This document shows, one piece after another, positions 11,288-23,144 of a stretch of 64,000 nt of DNA. The DNA comes from Arenicola marina (taxonomy: Eukaryota; Annelida; Polychaeta; Arenicolidae). Position 1 is the first letter of the stretch. Each line of letters begins with the position of its first letter. The notes beneath the pieces are model-generated. The model worked only from the letters and a program-made list of their open reading frames with translations. It was not told the DNA's origin and ran no database searches. The translations under genes and the position numbers were made by a program. The stretch covers positions 20,001 to 84,000 of the forward strand of contig CAXHSH010000579.1 of the NCBI GenBank assembly GCA_964019135.1. The letters run 5' to 3'.

Positions 11288-11298
11288 CTTAATATTGA
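11288..11298 (+). repeat. SINE target-site duplication, left copy
   Basis: CTTAATATTGA in the 5S spacer, repeated exactly at 11487-11497. The uninterrupted spacer in other units has it once. Confidence 0.9.
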
Positions 11299-11309
11299 GG
11301 GGGCCTCCC

Positions 11310-11320
11310 TGGTGTAGTGG
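11310..11320 (+). promoter_or_regulatory. SINE Pol III A box
   Basis: TGGTGTAGTGG matches the tRNA A-box consensus TRGYNNANNNG. Confidence 0.8.
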
Positions 11321-11353
11321 TTAGCGCACTAGACCGCAGATCAATAGGTCCTG

Positions 11354-11364
11354 GGTTCGAATCC
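11354..11364 (+). promoter_or_regulatory. SINE Pol III B box
   Basis: GGTTCGAATCC is a perfect B-box match, 33 bp after the A box. Confidence 0.88.
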
Positions 11365-11486
11365 GGGCTCGGGCACCTAATCTGGGGCATGTTTCATTCC
11401 TTCATCCTTCATCGTCTCGGGAGGTTCCTTGGCCCAATTTAGCCTGTATGTGCACAAAAGTGGCCTAAAACACCAACATTCCATTC

Positions 11487-11497
11487 CTTAATATTGA
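11487..11497 (+). repeat. SINE target-site duplication, right copy
   Basis: CTTAATATTGA, identical to 11288-11298; the normal spacer sequence (AGGTACAGAG) resumes after it. Confidence 0.9.
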
Positions 11498-11798
11498 AGG
11501 TACAGAGCTGGGACCGGTTTCAAACGACGGGGAAAGGTAAAATGTAGCGATAAGGATTGCTATTGGTTAAGTGGGTCGAGAATTTACGGCGCTAGAGGTT
11601 GATGTAACGGACCACCCCTTTTCATCCCGTTACAAATGATTAGTGCACGGCGAAATCTCACAGGCCCGCGATGGTTTGGGTATCGACGTTTGATGATGGG
11701 GTGCTACGTTTCTTATACAAATGCGTGCGGCGGCTGCTTATCATGTCAGTTGAACGTGTCCATGTCATTTTGTAAGTCGAAGGTGGCGTTCATACGAC

Positions 11799-11916
11799 AT
11801 CTACGGCCATACCAGATTGAAAGCACCGGTTCTCGTCCGATCACCGAAGTTAAGCAACGTCGGGCCCGGTTAGTACTTGGATGGGTGACCGCCTGGGAAT
11901 ACCGGGTGCTGTAGAA
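11799..11916 (+). rRNA. 5S ribosomal RNA, copy 19
   Basis: Change: G18A. Tail AA-T7. The upstream spacer holds the SINE and has the unusual TGATGATGGGGTGCTACG segment near 11691. Confidence 0.95.
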
Positions 11917-12428
11917 TTTTTTTGCCGGTATCTTTGTTGTTTTTTAGGGGAAAACAATCGTAATAATCCGATGAGCCGCAAACAATTATTAGCCTGATGC
12001 GTAGGATGTCAGAGCGTTTGAAATGGTGACGCACCCTCCTGCTCGGTCCGTGGCTAATGATGATTCAAGGGAGAAAAACACTTGCGGCTCTTGCGATTGG
12101 GAATGGCCGCGGCTCACATAATATTGAAGGTACAGAGCTGGGACCGGTTTCAAACGACGGGGAAAGGTAAAGTGTAGCGATAAGGATTGCTATTGGTTAA
12201 GTGGGTCGAGAATTTACGGCGCTAGAGTTTGCTGTAACGGACCACCCCTTTTCATCCCGTTACAAATGATTAGTGCACGGCGAAATCTCACAGGCCCGCG
12301 ATGGTTTGAGTATCGACGTTTGCTGAAGGGGTGCCACGTTTCTTATACAAATGCGTGCGGCGGCTGCTTATCATGTCAGTTGAACGTGTCCATGTCATTT
12401 TGTAAGTCGAAGGTGGCGTTCATACGAC

Positions 12429-12546
12429 ATCTACGGCCATACCAGGTTGAAAGCACCGGTTCTCGTCCGATCACCGAAGTTAAGCAACGTCGGGCCCGGT
12501 TAGTACTTGGATGGGTGACCGCCTGGGAATACCGGGTGCTGTAGAA
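12429..12546 (+). rRNA. 5S ribosomal RNA, copy 20
   Basis: Gene body as copy 1 with A118. Tail AA-T7. Confidence 0.95.
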
Positions 12547-13058
12547 TTTTTTTGCCGGTATCTTTGTTGTTTTTTAGGGGAAAACAATCGTAATAATCCT
12601 ATGAGCCGCAAGCAATTATTAGCCTGATGCGTAGGATGTCAGAGCGTTTGAAATGGTGACGCATCCTCCTGCTCGGTCCGTGGCTAATGATGATTCAAGG
12701 GAGAAAAACACTTGCGGCTCTTGCGATTGGGAATGGCCGCGGCTCACATAATATTGAAGGTACAGAGCTGGGACCAGTTTCAAACGACGGGGAAAGGTAA
12801 AGTGTAGCGATAAGGATTGCTATTGGTTAAGTGGGTCGAGAATTTCCGGCGCTAGAGGTTGCTGTAACGGACCACCCCTTTTCATCCCGTTACAAATGAT
12901 TAGTGCACGGCGAAATCTCACAGGCCCGCGATGGTTTGAGTATCGACGTTTGCTGAAGGGGTGCCACGTTTCTTATACAAATGCGTGCGGCGGCTGCTTA
13001 TCATGTCAGTTGAACGTGTCCATGTCATTTTGTAAGTCGAAGGTGGCGTTCATACGAC

Positions 13059-13176
13059 ATCTACGGCCATACCAGGTTGAAAGCACCGGTTCTCGTCCGA
13101 TCACCGAAGTTAAGCAACGTCGGGCCCGGTTAGTACTTGGATGGGTGACCGCCTGGGAATACCGGGTGCTGTAGAA
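13059..13176 (+). rRNA. 5S ribosomal RNA, copy 21
   Basis: Gene body as copy 1 with A118. Tail AA-T7. Confidence 0.95.
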
Positions 13177-13688
13177 TTTTTTTGCCGGTATCTTTGTTGT
13201 TTTTTAGGGGAAAACAATCGTAATAATCCTATGAGCCGCAAGCAATTATTAGCCTGATGCGTAGGATGTCAGAGCGTTTGAAATGGTGACGCATCCTCCT
13301 GCTCGGTCCGTGGCTAATGATGATTCAAGGGAGAAAAACACTTGCGGCTCTTGCGATTGGGAATGGCCGCGGCTCACATAATATTGAAGGTACAGAGCTG
13401 GGACCAGTTTCAAACGACGGGGAAAGGTAAAGTGTAGCGATAAGGATTGCTATTGGTTAAGTGGGTCGAGAATTTCCGGCGCTAGAGGTTGCTGTAACGG
13501 ACCACCCCTTTTCATCCCGTTACAAATGATTAGTGCACGGCGAAATCTCACAGGCCCGCGATGGTGTGAGTATCGACGTTTGCTGAAGGGGTGCCACGTT
13601 TCTTATACAAATGCGTGCGGCGGCTGCTTATCATGTCAGTTGAACGTGTCCATGTCATTTTGTAAGTCGAAGGTGGCGTTAATACGAC

Positions 13689-13806
13689 ATCTACGGCCAT
13701 ACCAGGTTGAAAGCACCGGTTCTCGTCCGATCACCGAAGTTAAGCAACGTCGGGCCCGGTTAGTACTTGGATGGGTGAACGCCTGGGAATACCGGGTGCT
13801 GTAGAA
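13689..13806 (+). rRNA. 5S ribosomal RNA, copy 22
   Basis: Change: C91A. Tail AA-T7. Upstream it has GTTAATACGAC where most copies have GTTCATACGAC. Confidence 0.93.
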
Positions 13807-14318
13807 TTTTTTTGCCGGTATCTTTGTTGTTTTTTAGGGGTAAACAATCGTAATAATCCGATGAGCCGCAAACAATTATTAGCCTGATGCGTAGGATGTC
13901 AGAGCGTTTGAAATGGTGACGCATCCTCCTGCTCGGTCCGTGGCTAATGATGATTCAAGGGAGAAAAACACTTGCGGCTCTTGCGATTGGGAATGGCCGC
14001 GGCTCACATAATATTGAAGGTACAGAGCTGGGACCGGTTTCAAACGACGGGGAAAGGTAAAATGTAGCGATAAGGATTGCTATTGGTTAAGTGGGTCGAG
14101 AATTTACGGCGCTAGAGGTTGATGTAACGGACCACCCCTTTTCATCCCGTTACAAATGATTAGTGCACGGCGAAATCTCACAGGCCCGCGATGGTTTGGG
14201 TATCGACGTTTGCTGAAGGGGTGCCACGTTTCTTATACAAATGCGTGCGGCGGCTGCTTATCATGTCAGTTGAACGTGTCCATGTCATTTTGTAAGTCGA
14301 AGTTGGCGTTCATACGAC

Positions 14319-14436
14319 ATCTACGGCCATACTACGTTGAAAGCACCGGTTCCCGTCCGACCACCGAAGTTAAGCAACGTCGGGCCCGGTTAGTACTTGG
14401 ATGGGTGACCGCCTGGGAATACCGGGTGCTGTAGAA
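14319..14436 (+). rRNA. 5S ribosomal RNA, copy 23
   Basis: Changes: C15T, G17C, T35C, T43C (loop C). Tail AA-T8. Confidence 0.94.
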
Positions 14437-14949
14437 TTTTTTTTGCCGGTATCTTTGTAGTTTTTTAGGGGAAAACAATCGTAATAATCCGATGAGCCGC
14501 AAACAATTATTAGCCTGATGCGTAGGATGTCCGAGCGTTTGAAATGGTGACGCATCCTCCTGCTCGGTCCGTGGCTAATGATGATTCAAGAGAGAATAAC
14601 ACTTGCGGCTCTTGCGATTGGGAATGGCCGCGGCTCACTTAATATTGAAGGTACAGAGCTGGGACCGGTTTCAAACGACGGGGAAAGGTAAAATGTAGCG
14701 ATCAGGATTGCTATTGGTTAAGTGGGTCGAGAATTTACGGCGCTAGAGGTTGATGTAACGGACCACCCCTTTTCATCCCATTACAAATGATTAGTGCACG
14801 GCGAAATCTCACAGGCCCGCGATGGTTTGGGTATCGACGTTTGCTGAAGGGGTGCCACGTTTCTTATACAAATGCGTGCGGCGGCTGCTTATCATGTCAG
14901 TTGAACGTGTCCATGTCATTTTGTAAGTCGAAGGTGGCGTTCATACCAC

Positions 14950-15067
14950 ATCTACGGCCATACCACGTTGAAAGCACCGGTTCTCGTCCGATCACCGAAG
15001 TTAAGCAACGTCGGGCCCGGTTACTACTTGGATGGGTGACCGCCTGGGAATACCGGGTGCTGTAGAA
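14950..15067 (+). rRNA. 5S ribosomal RNA, copy 24
   Basis: Changes: G17C, G75C (loop E region). Tail AA-T7. Three bases upstream is C (ATACCAC). Confidence 0.92.
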
Positions 15068-15579
15068 TTTTTTTGCCGGTATCTTTGTTGCTTTTTAGGG
15101 GAAAACAATCGTAATAATCCGATGAGCCGCAAACAGTTATTAGCCTGATGCGTAGGATGTCAGGGCGTTTGAAATGGTGACGCATCCTCCTGCTCGGTCC
15201 GTGGCTAATGATGATACAAGGGAGAAAAACACTTGCGGCTCTTGCGATTGGGAATGGCCGCGGCTCACTTAATATTGAAGGTACAGAGCTGGGACCGGTT
15301 TCCAACGACGGGGAAAGGTAAAATGTAGCGATAAGGATTGCTATTGGTTAAGTGGGTCGAGAATTTACGGCGCTAGAGGTTGATGTAACGGACCACCCCT
15401 TTTCATCCCATTACAAATGATTAGTGCACGGCGAAATCTCACAGGCCCGCGATGGTTTGAGTATCGACGTTTGCTGAAGGGGTGCCACGTTTCTTATACA
15501 AATGCGTGCGGCGGCTGCTTATCATGTCAGTTGAACGTGTCCATGTCATTTTGTAAGTCGAAGGTTGCGTTCATACGAC

Positions 15580-15697
15580 ATCTACGGCCATACCAGGTTG
15601 AAAGCACCGGTTCTCGTCCGATCACCGAAGTTAAGCAACGTCGGGCCCGGTTAGTACTTGGATGGGTGACCGCCTGGGAATACCGGGTGCTGTAGAT
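15580..15697 (+). rRNA. 5S ribosomal RNA, copy 25
   Basis: Identical to copy 1 over the gene. Tail A-T9. Confidence 0.95.
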
Positions 15698-16210
15698 TTT
15701 TTTTTGCCGGTATCTTTGTTGTTTTTTAGGGGAAAACAATCGTAATAATCCGATGAGCCGCAAACAGTTATTAGCCTGATGCGTAGGATGTCAGAGCGTT
15801 TGAAATGGTGACGCATCCTCCTGCTCGGTCCGTGGCTAATGATGATTCAAGGAAGAAAAACACTTGCTGCTCTGGCGATTGGGAATGGCCGCGGCTCACT
15901 TAATATTGAAGGTACAGAGCTGGAACCGGTTTCAAACGACGGGGAAAGGTAACATGTAGCGATAAGGATTGCTATTGGTTAAGTGGGTCGAGAATTTACG
16001 GCGCTAGATGTTGCTGTAACGGACCACCCCTTTTCATCCCGTTACAAATGATTAGAGCACGGCGAAATCTCACAGGCCCGCGATGGTTTGGGTATCGACG
16101 TTTGCTGAAGGGGTGCCACGTTTCTTATACAAATGCGTGCGGCGGCTGCTTATCATGTCAGTTGAACGTGTCCATGTCATTTTGTAAGTCGAAGGTGGCG
16201 TTCATACGAC

Positions 16211-16328
16211 ATCTACGGCCATACCACGTTGAAAGCACCGGTTCTCGTCCGATCACCGAAGTTAAGCAACGTCGGGCCCGGTTCGTACTTGGATGGGTGA
16301 CCGCCTGGGAATACCGGGTGCTGTAGAA
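16211..16328 (+). rRNA. 5S ribosomal RNA, copy 26
   Basis: Changes: G17C, A74C (loop E region). Tail AA-T7. Confidence 0.92.
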
Positions 16329-16840
16329 TTTTTTTGCCGGTATCTTTGTTGCTTTTTAGGGGAAAACAATCGTAATAATCCGATGAGCCGCAAACAGTTA
16401 TTAGCCTGATGCGTAGGATGTCATGGCGTTTGAAATGGTGACGCATCCTCCTGCTCGGTCCGTGGCTAATGATGATACAAGGGAGAAAAACACTTGCGGC
16501 TCTTGCGATTGGGAATGGCCGCGGCTCACTTAATATTGAAGGTACAGAGCTGGGACCGGTTTCAAACGACGGGGAAAGGTAAAATGTAGCGATAAGGATT
16601 GCTATTGGTTAAGTGGGTCGAGAATTTACGGCGCTAGAGGTTGATGTAACGGACCACCCCTTTTCATCCCGTTACAAATGATTAGTGCACGGCGAAATCT
16701 CACAGGCCCGCGATGGTTTGGGTATCGACGTTTGCTGAAGGGGTGCCACGTTTCTTATACAAATGCGTGCGGCGGCTGCTTATCATGTCAGTTGAACGTG
16801 TCCATGTCATTTTGTAAGTCGAAGGTGGCGTTTATACGAC

Positions 16841-16958
16841 ATCTACGGCCATACCAGGTTGAAAGCACCGGTTCTCGTCCGATCACCGAAGTTAAGCAAC
16901 GTCGGGCCCGGTTAGTACTTGGATGAGTGAACGCCTGGGAATACCGGGTGCTGTAGAA
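16841..16958 (+). rRNA. 5S ribosomal RNA, copy 27 (C-box variant)
   Basis: Changes: G86A and C91A, on both sides of the helix IV closing pair, giving A/A rather than a compensated pair. Both lie in the C box. Possible pseudogene. Tail AA-T7. Confidence 0.88.
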
Positions 16959-17470
16959 TTTTTTTGCCGGTATCTTTGTTGCTTTTTAGGGGAAAACAAT
17001 CGTAATAATCCGATGAGCCGCAAACAGTTATTAGCCTGATGCGTAGGATGTCAGAGCGTTTGAAATGGTGACGCATCCTCCTGCTCGGTCCGTGGCTAAT
17101 GATGATTCAAGGGAGAAAAACACTTGCGGCTCTTGCGATTGGGAATGGCCGCGGCTCACTTAATATTGAAGGTACAGAGCTGGGACCGGTTTCAAACGAC
17201 GGGGAAAGGTAAAATGTAACGATAAGGATTGCTATTGGTTAAGTGGGTCGAGAATTTACGGCGCTAGAGGTTGCTGTAACGGACCACCCCTTTTCATCCC
17301 GTTACAAATGATTAGTGCACGGCGAAATCTCACAGGCCCGCGATGGTTTGGGTATCGACGTTTGCTGAAGGGGTGCCACGTTTCTTATACAAATGCGTGC
17401 GGCGGCTGCTTATCATGTCAGTTGAACGTGTCCATGTCATTTTGTAAGTCGAAGGTGGCGTTCATACGAC

Positions 17471-17588
17471 ATCTACGGCCATACCAGATTGAAAGCACCG
17501 GTTCTCGTCCGATCACCGAAGTTAAGCAACGTCGGGCCCGGTTAGTACTTGGATGGGTGACCGCCTGGGAATACCGGGTGCTGTAGAT
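17471..17588 (+). rRNA. 5S ribosomal RNA, copy 28
   Basis: Change: G18A. Tail A-T9. Confidence 0.95.
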
Positions 17589-18101
17589 TTTTTTTTGCCG
17601 GTATCTTTGTTGTTTTTTAGGGGAAAACAATCGTAATAATCCGATGAGCCGCAAACAGTTATTAGCCTGATGCGTAGGATGTCAGAGCGTTTGAAATGGT
17701 GACGCATCCTCCTGCTCGGTCCGTGGCTATTGATGATTCAAGGAAGAAAAACACTTGCGGCTCTTGCGATTGGGAATGGCCGCGGCTCACTTAATATTGA
17801 AGGTACAGAGCTGGAACCGGTTTCAAACGACGGGGAAAGGTAACATGTAGCGATAAGGATTGCTACTGGTTAAGTGGGTCGAGAATTTACGGCGCTAGAT
17901 GTTGCTGTAACGGACCACCCCTTTTCATCCCGTTACAAATGATTAGTGCACGGCGAAATCTCACAGGCCCGCGATGGTTTGGGTATCGACGTTTGCTGAA
18001 GGGGTGCCACGTTTCTTATACAAATGCGTGCGGCGGCTGCTTATCATGTCAGTTGAACGTGTCCATGTCATTTTGTAAGTCGAAGGTGGCGTTCATACGA
18101 C

Positions 18102-18219
18102 ATCTACGGCCATACCAGATTGAAAGCACCGGTTCTCGTCCGATCACCGAAGTTAAGCAACGTCGGGCCCGGTTAGTACTTGGATGGGTGACCGCCTGGG
18201 AATACCGGGTGCTGTAGAA
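18102..18219 (+). rRNA. 5S ribosomal RNA, copy 29
   Basis: Change: G18A. Tail AA-T5-C-T. The upstream spacer has GCTACTGG, which disrupts the ATTGG motif. Confidence 0.95.
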
Positions 18220-18731
18220 TTTTTCTGCCGGTATCTTTGTTGCTTTTTAGGGGAAAACAATCGTAATAATCCGATGAGCCGCAAACAGTTATTAGCCTGA
18301 TGCGTAGGATGTCAGAGCGTTTGAAATGGTGACGCGTCCTCCTGCTCGGTCCGTGGCTAATGATGATTCAAGGGAGAAAAACAATTGCGGCTCTTGCGAT
18401 TGGGAATGGCCGCGGCTCACTTAATATTGAAGGTACAGAGCTGGGACCGGTTTCAAACGACGGGGAAAGGTAAAATGTAGCGATAAGGATTGCTATTAGT
18501 TAAGTGGGTCGAGAATTTACGGCGCTAGAGGTTGATGTAACGGACCACCCCTTTTCATCCCGTTACAAATGATTAGTGCACGGCGAAATCTCACAGGCCC
18601 GCGATGGTTTGGGTATCGACGTTTGCTGAAGGGGTGCCACGTTTCTTATACAAATGCGTGCGGCGGCTGCTTATCATGTCAGTTGAACGTGTCCATGTCA
18701 TTTTGTAAGTCGAAGGTTGCGTTCATACGAC

Positions 18732-18849
18732 ATCTACGGCCATACCAGGTTGAAAGCACCGGTTCTCGTCCGATCACCGAAGTTAAGCAACGTCGGGCCC
18801 GGTTAGTACTTGGATGGGTGACCGCCTGGGAATACCGGGTGCTGTAGAT
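18732..18849 (+). rRNA. 5S ribosomal RNA, copy 30
   Basis: Identical to copy 1 over the gene. Tail A-T9. The upstream spacer has CTATTAGTT, which disrupts the ATTGG motif. Confidence 0.95.
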
Positions 18850-19362
18850 TTTTTTTTGCCGGTATCTTTGTTGTTTTTTAGGGGAAAACAATCGTAATAA
18901 TCCGATGAGCCGCAAACAGTTATTAGCCTGATGCGTAGGATGTCAGAGCGTTTGAAATGGTGACGCATCCTCCTGCTCGGTCCGTGGCTATTGATGATTC
19001 AAGGAAGAAAAACACTTGCGGCTCTTGCGATTGGGAATGGCCGCGGCTCACTTAATATTGAAGGTACAGAGCTGGAACCGGTTTCAAACGACGGGGAAAG
19101 GTAACATGTAGCGATAAGGATTGCTATTGGTTAAGTGGGTCGAGAATTTACGGCGCTAGATGTTGCTGTAACGGACCACCCCTTTTCATCCCGTTACAAA
19201 TGATTAGTGCACGGCGAAATCTCACAGGCCCGCGATGGTTTGGGTATCGACGTTTGCTGAAGGGGTGCCACGTTTCTTATACAAATGCGTGCGGCGGCTG
19301 CTTATCATGTCAGTTGAACGTGTCCATGTCATTTTGTAAGTCGAAGGTGGCGTTCATATGAC

Positions 19363-19480
19363 ATCTACGGCCATACCACGTTGAAAGCACCGGTTCTCGT
19401 CCGATCACCGAAGTTAAGCAACGTCGGGCCCGGTTAGTACTTGGATGGGTGACCGCCTGGGAATACCGGGTGCTGTAGAA
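19363..19480 (+). rRNA. 5S ribosomal RNA, copy 31
   Basis: Change: G17C. CATATGAC upstream. Tail AA-T7. Confidence 0.95.
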
Positions 19481-19992
19481 TTTTTTTGCCGGTATCTTTG
19501 TTGCTTTTTAGGGGAAAACAATCGTAATAATCCGATGAGCCGCAAACAGTTATTAGCCTGATGCGTAGGATGTCATGGCGTTTGAAATGGTGACGCATCC
19601 TCCTGCTCGGTCCGTGGCTAATGATGATACAAGGGAGAAAAACACTTGCGGCTCTTGCGATTGGGAATGGCCGCGGCTCACTTAATATTGAAGGTACAGA
19701 GCTGGGACCGGTTTCAAACGACGGGGAAAGGTAAAATGTAGCGATAAGGATTGCTATTGGTTAAGTGGGTCGAGAATTTACGGCGCTAGAGGTTGATGTA
19801 ACGGACCACCCCTTTTCATCCCGTTACAAATGATTAGTGCACGGCGAAATCTCACAGGCCCGCGATGGTTTGGGTATCGACGTTTGCTGAAGGGGTGCCA
19901 CGTTTCTTATACAAATGCGTGCGGCGGCTGCTTATCATGTCAGTTGAACGTGTCCATGTCATTTTGTAAGTCGAAGGTGGCGTTTATACGAC

Positions 19993-20110
19993 ATCTACGG
20001 CCATACCAGGTTGAAAGCACCGGTTCTCGTCCGATCACCGAAGTTAAGCAACGTCGGGCCCGGTTAGTACTTGGATGAGTGAACGCCTGGGAATACCGGG
20101 TGCTGTAGAA
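19993..20110 (+). rRNA. 5S ribosomal RNA, copy 32 (C-box variant)
   Basis: Changes: G86A, C91A, as copy 27, of which it is a duplicate. Possible pseudogene. Tail AA-T7. Confidence 0.88.
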
Positions 20111-20622
20111 TTTTTTTGCCGGTATCTTTGTTGCTTTTTAGGGGAAAACAATCGTAATAATCCGATGAGCCGCAAACAGTTATTAGCCTGATGCGTAGGA
20201 TGTCAGAGCGTTTGAAATGGTGACGCATCCTCCTGCTCGGTCCGTGGCTAATGATGATTCAAGGGAGAAAAACACTTGCGGCTCTTGCGATTGGGAATGG
20301 CCGCGGCTCACTTAATATTGAAGGTACAGAGCTGGGACCGGTTTCAAACGACGGGGAAAGGTAAAATGTAACGATAAGGATTGCTATTGGTTAAGTGGGT
20401 CGAGAATTTACGGCGCTAGAGGTTGCTGTAACGGACCACCCCTTTTCATCCCGTTACAAATGATTAGTGCACGGCGAAATCTCACAGGCCCGCGATGGTT
20501 TGGGTATCGACGTGTGCTGAAGGGGTGCCACGTTTCTTATACAAATGCGTGCGGCGGCTGCTTATCATGTCAGTTGAACGTGTCCATGTCATTTTGTAAG
20601 TCGAAGGTGGCGTTCATACGAC

Positions 20623-20740
20623 ATCTACGGCCATACCAGATTGAAAGCACCGGTTCTCGTCCGATCACCGAAGTTAAGCAACGTCGGGCCCGGTTAGTAC
20701 TTGGATGGGTGACCGCCTGGGAATACCGGGTGCTGTAGAT
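20623..20740 (+). rRNA. 5S ribosomal RNA, copy 33
   Basis: Change: G18A. Tail A-T9. The upstream spacer has a private GACGTGTGCTG. Confidence 0.95.
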
Positions 20741-21253
20741 TTTTTTTTGCCGGTATCTTTGTTGTTTTTTAGGGGAAAACAATCGTAATAATCCGATGAG
20801 CCGCAAACAGTTATTAGCCTGATGCGTAGGATGTCAGAGCGTTTGAAATGGTGACGCATCCTCCTGCTCGGTCCGTGGCTATTGATGATTCAAGGAAGAA
20901 AAACACTTGCGGCTCTTGCGATTGGGAATGGCCGCGGCTCACTTAATATTGAAGGTACAGAGCTGGAACCGGTTTCAAACGACGGGGAAAGGTAACATGT
21001 AGCGATAAGGATTGCTACTGGTTAAGTGGGTCGAGAATTTACGGCGCTAGATGTTGCTGTAACGGACCACCCCTTTTCATCCCGTTACAAATGATTAGTG
21101 CACGGCGAAATCTCACAGGCCCGCGATGGTTTGGGTATCGACGTTTGCTGAAGGGGTGCCACGTTTCTTATACAAATGCGTGCGGCGGCTGCTTATCATG
21201 TCAGTTGAACGTGTCCATGTCATTTTGTAAGTCGAAGGTGGCGTTCATACGAC

Positions 21254-21371
21254 ATCTACGGCCATACCAGATTGAAAGCACCGGTTCTCGTCCGATCACC
21301 GAAGTTAAGCAACGTCGGGCCCGGTTAGTACTTGGATGGGTGACCGCCTGGGAATACCGGGTGCTGTAGAA
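21254..21371 (+). rRNA. 5S ribosomal RNA, copy 34
   Basis: Change: G18A. Tail AA-T5-C-T. It shares the GCTACTGG spacer variant with copy 29. Confidence 0.95.
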
Positions 21372-21883
21372 TTTTTCTGCCGGTATCTTTGTTGCTTTTT
21401 AGGGGAAAACAATCGTAATAATCCGATGAGCCGCAAACAGTTATTAGCCTGATGCGTAGGATGTCAGAGCGTTTGAAATGGTGACGCGTCCTCCTGCTCG
21501 GTCCGTGGCTAATGATGATTCAAGGGAGAAAAACAATTGCGGCTCTTGCGATTGGGAATGGCCGCGGCTCACTTAATATTGAAGGTACAGAGCTGGGACC
21601 GGTTTCAAACGACGGGGAAAGGTAAAATGTAGCGATAAGGATTGCTATTAGTTAAGTGGGTCGAGAATTTACGGCGCTAGAGGTTGATGTAACGGACCAC
21701 CCCTTTTCATCCCGTTACAAATGATTAGTGCACGGCGAAATCTCACAGGCCCGCGATGGTTTGGGTATCGACGTTTGCTGAAGGGGTGCCACGTTTCTTA
21801 TACAAATGCGTGCGGCGGCTGCTTATCATGTCAGTTGAACGTGTCCATGTCATTTTGTAAGTCGAAGGTTGCGTTCATACGAC

Positions 21884-22001
21884 ATCTACGGCCATACCAG
21901 GTTGAAAGCACCGGTTCTCGTCCGATCACCGAAGTTAAGCAACGTCGGGCCCGGTTAGTACTTGGATGGGTGACCGCCTGGGAATACCGGGTGCTGTAGA
22001 T
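21884..22001 (+). rRNA. 5S ribosomal RNA, copy 35
   Basis: Identical to copy 1 over the gene. Tail A-T9. It shares CTATTAGTT upstream with copy 30. Confidence 0.95.
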
Positions 22002-22514
22002 TTTTTTTTGCCGGTATCTTTGTTGTTTTTTAGGGGAAAACAATCGTAATAATCCGATGAGCCGCAAACAGTTATTAGCCTGATGCGTAGGATGTCAGAG
22101 CGTTTGAAATGGTGACGCATCCTCCTGCTCGGTCCGTGGCTATTGATGATTCAAGGAAGAAAAACACTTGCGGCTCTTGCGATTGGGAATGGCCGCGGCT
22201 CACTTAATATTGAAGGTACAGAGCTGGAACCGGTTTCAAACGACGGGGAAAGGTAACATGTAGCGATAAGGATTGCTATTGGTTAAGTGGGTCGAGAATT
22301 TACGGCGCTAGATGTTGCTGTAACGGACCACCCCTTTTCATCCCGTTACAAATGATTAGTGCACGGCGAAATCTCACAGGCCCGCGATGGTTTGGGTATC
22401 GACGTTTGCTGAAGGGGTGCCACGTTTCTTATACAAATGCGTGCGGCGGCTGCTTATCATGTCAGTTGAACGTGTCCATGTCATTTTGTAAGTCGAAGGT
22501 GGCGTTCATATGAC

Positions 22515-22632
22515 ATCTACGGCCATACCACGTTGAAAGCACCGGTTCTCGTCCGATCACCGAAGTTAAGCAACGTCGGGCCCGGTTAGTACTTGGATGG
22601 GTGACCGCCTGGGAATACCGGGTGCTGTAGAA
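22515..22632 (+). rRNA. 5S ribosomal RNA, copy 36
   Basis: Change: G17C. CATATGAC upstream. Tail AA-T7. Confidence 0.95.
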
Positions 22633-23144
22633 TTTTTTTGCCGGTATCTTTGTTGCTTTTTAGGGGAAAACAATCGTAATAATCCGATGAGCCGCAAACA
22701 GTTATTAGCCTGATGCGTAGGATGTCATGGCGTTTGAAATGGTGACGCATCCTCCTGCTCGGTCCGTGGCTAATGATGATACAAGGGAGAAAAACACTTG
22801 CGGCTCTTGCGATTGGGAATGGCCGCGGCTCACTTAATATTGAAGGTACAGAGCTGGGACCGGTTTCAAACGACGGGGAAAGGTAAAATGTAGCGATAAG
22901 AATTGCTATTGGTTAAGTGGGTCGAGAATTTACGGCGCTAGAGGTTGATGTAACGGACCACCCCTTTTCATCCCGTTACAAATGATTAGTGCACGGCGAA
23001 ATCTCACAGGCCCGCGATGGTTTGGGTATCGACGTTTGCTGAAGGGGTGCCACGTTTCTTATACAAATGCGTGCGGCGGCTGTTTATCATGTCAGTTGAA
23101 CGTGTCCATGTCATTTTGTAAGTCGAAGGTGGCGTTCATACGAC

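Larger units (their letters stand above)
11299..11486 (+). mobile_element. tRNA-derived SINE inserted in a 5S spacer
   Basis: This 188-bp insertion is absent from the other 94 units and is flanked by an exact 11-bp target duplication. Its first ~76 bp (about 11302-11377) are tRNA-like, with a good A box at 11310-11320, a perfect B box at 11354-11364, and a GCACC end. The cloverleaf is degenerate: the acceptor stem pairs only in its outer part, the T stem has a mismatch, and the anticodon loop is oversized, so it is not a working tRNA. A ~90-bp body of unknown family follows, then a short ATTCC repeat (ACATTCCATTCC) at the 3' end. SINEs of this build move by target-primed reverse transcription using a partner LINE's enzyme. 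The exact duplication suggests a fairly recent insertion. I do not recognise the family. Confidence 0.9.
16329..19480 (+). repeat. Five-unit 5S block, copy A (3152-bp period)
   Basis: Copies 27-31 repeat as 32-36. Shared markers are G86A, GTAACGATAAGG, GCTACTGG and CTATTAGTT in the same order. Confidence 0.85.
13428..19740 (+). repeat. Ten-unit 5S block repeated 18.9 kb away, copy A
   Basis: Copies 22-31 correspond one to one to copies 52-61, sharing T43C, G75C, A74C, G86A/C91A in the same order, plus GAGAATAACAC and CGATCAGG spacer markers near 14595 and 14700. Ends are approximate. Confidence 0.85.
19481..22632 (+). repeat. Five-unit 5S block, copy B (3152-bp period)
   Basis: Tandem duplicate of 16329-19480. 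The spacer GACGTGTGCTG near 20510 is a private change in this copy. Confidence 0.85.

Noticed and set aside
11302..11377. A functional tRNA gene
   Set aside because: A and B boxes are good, but the acceptor and T stems are mismatched and the anticodon loop is oversized. With target duplications and a 3' body it is a SINE head.
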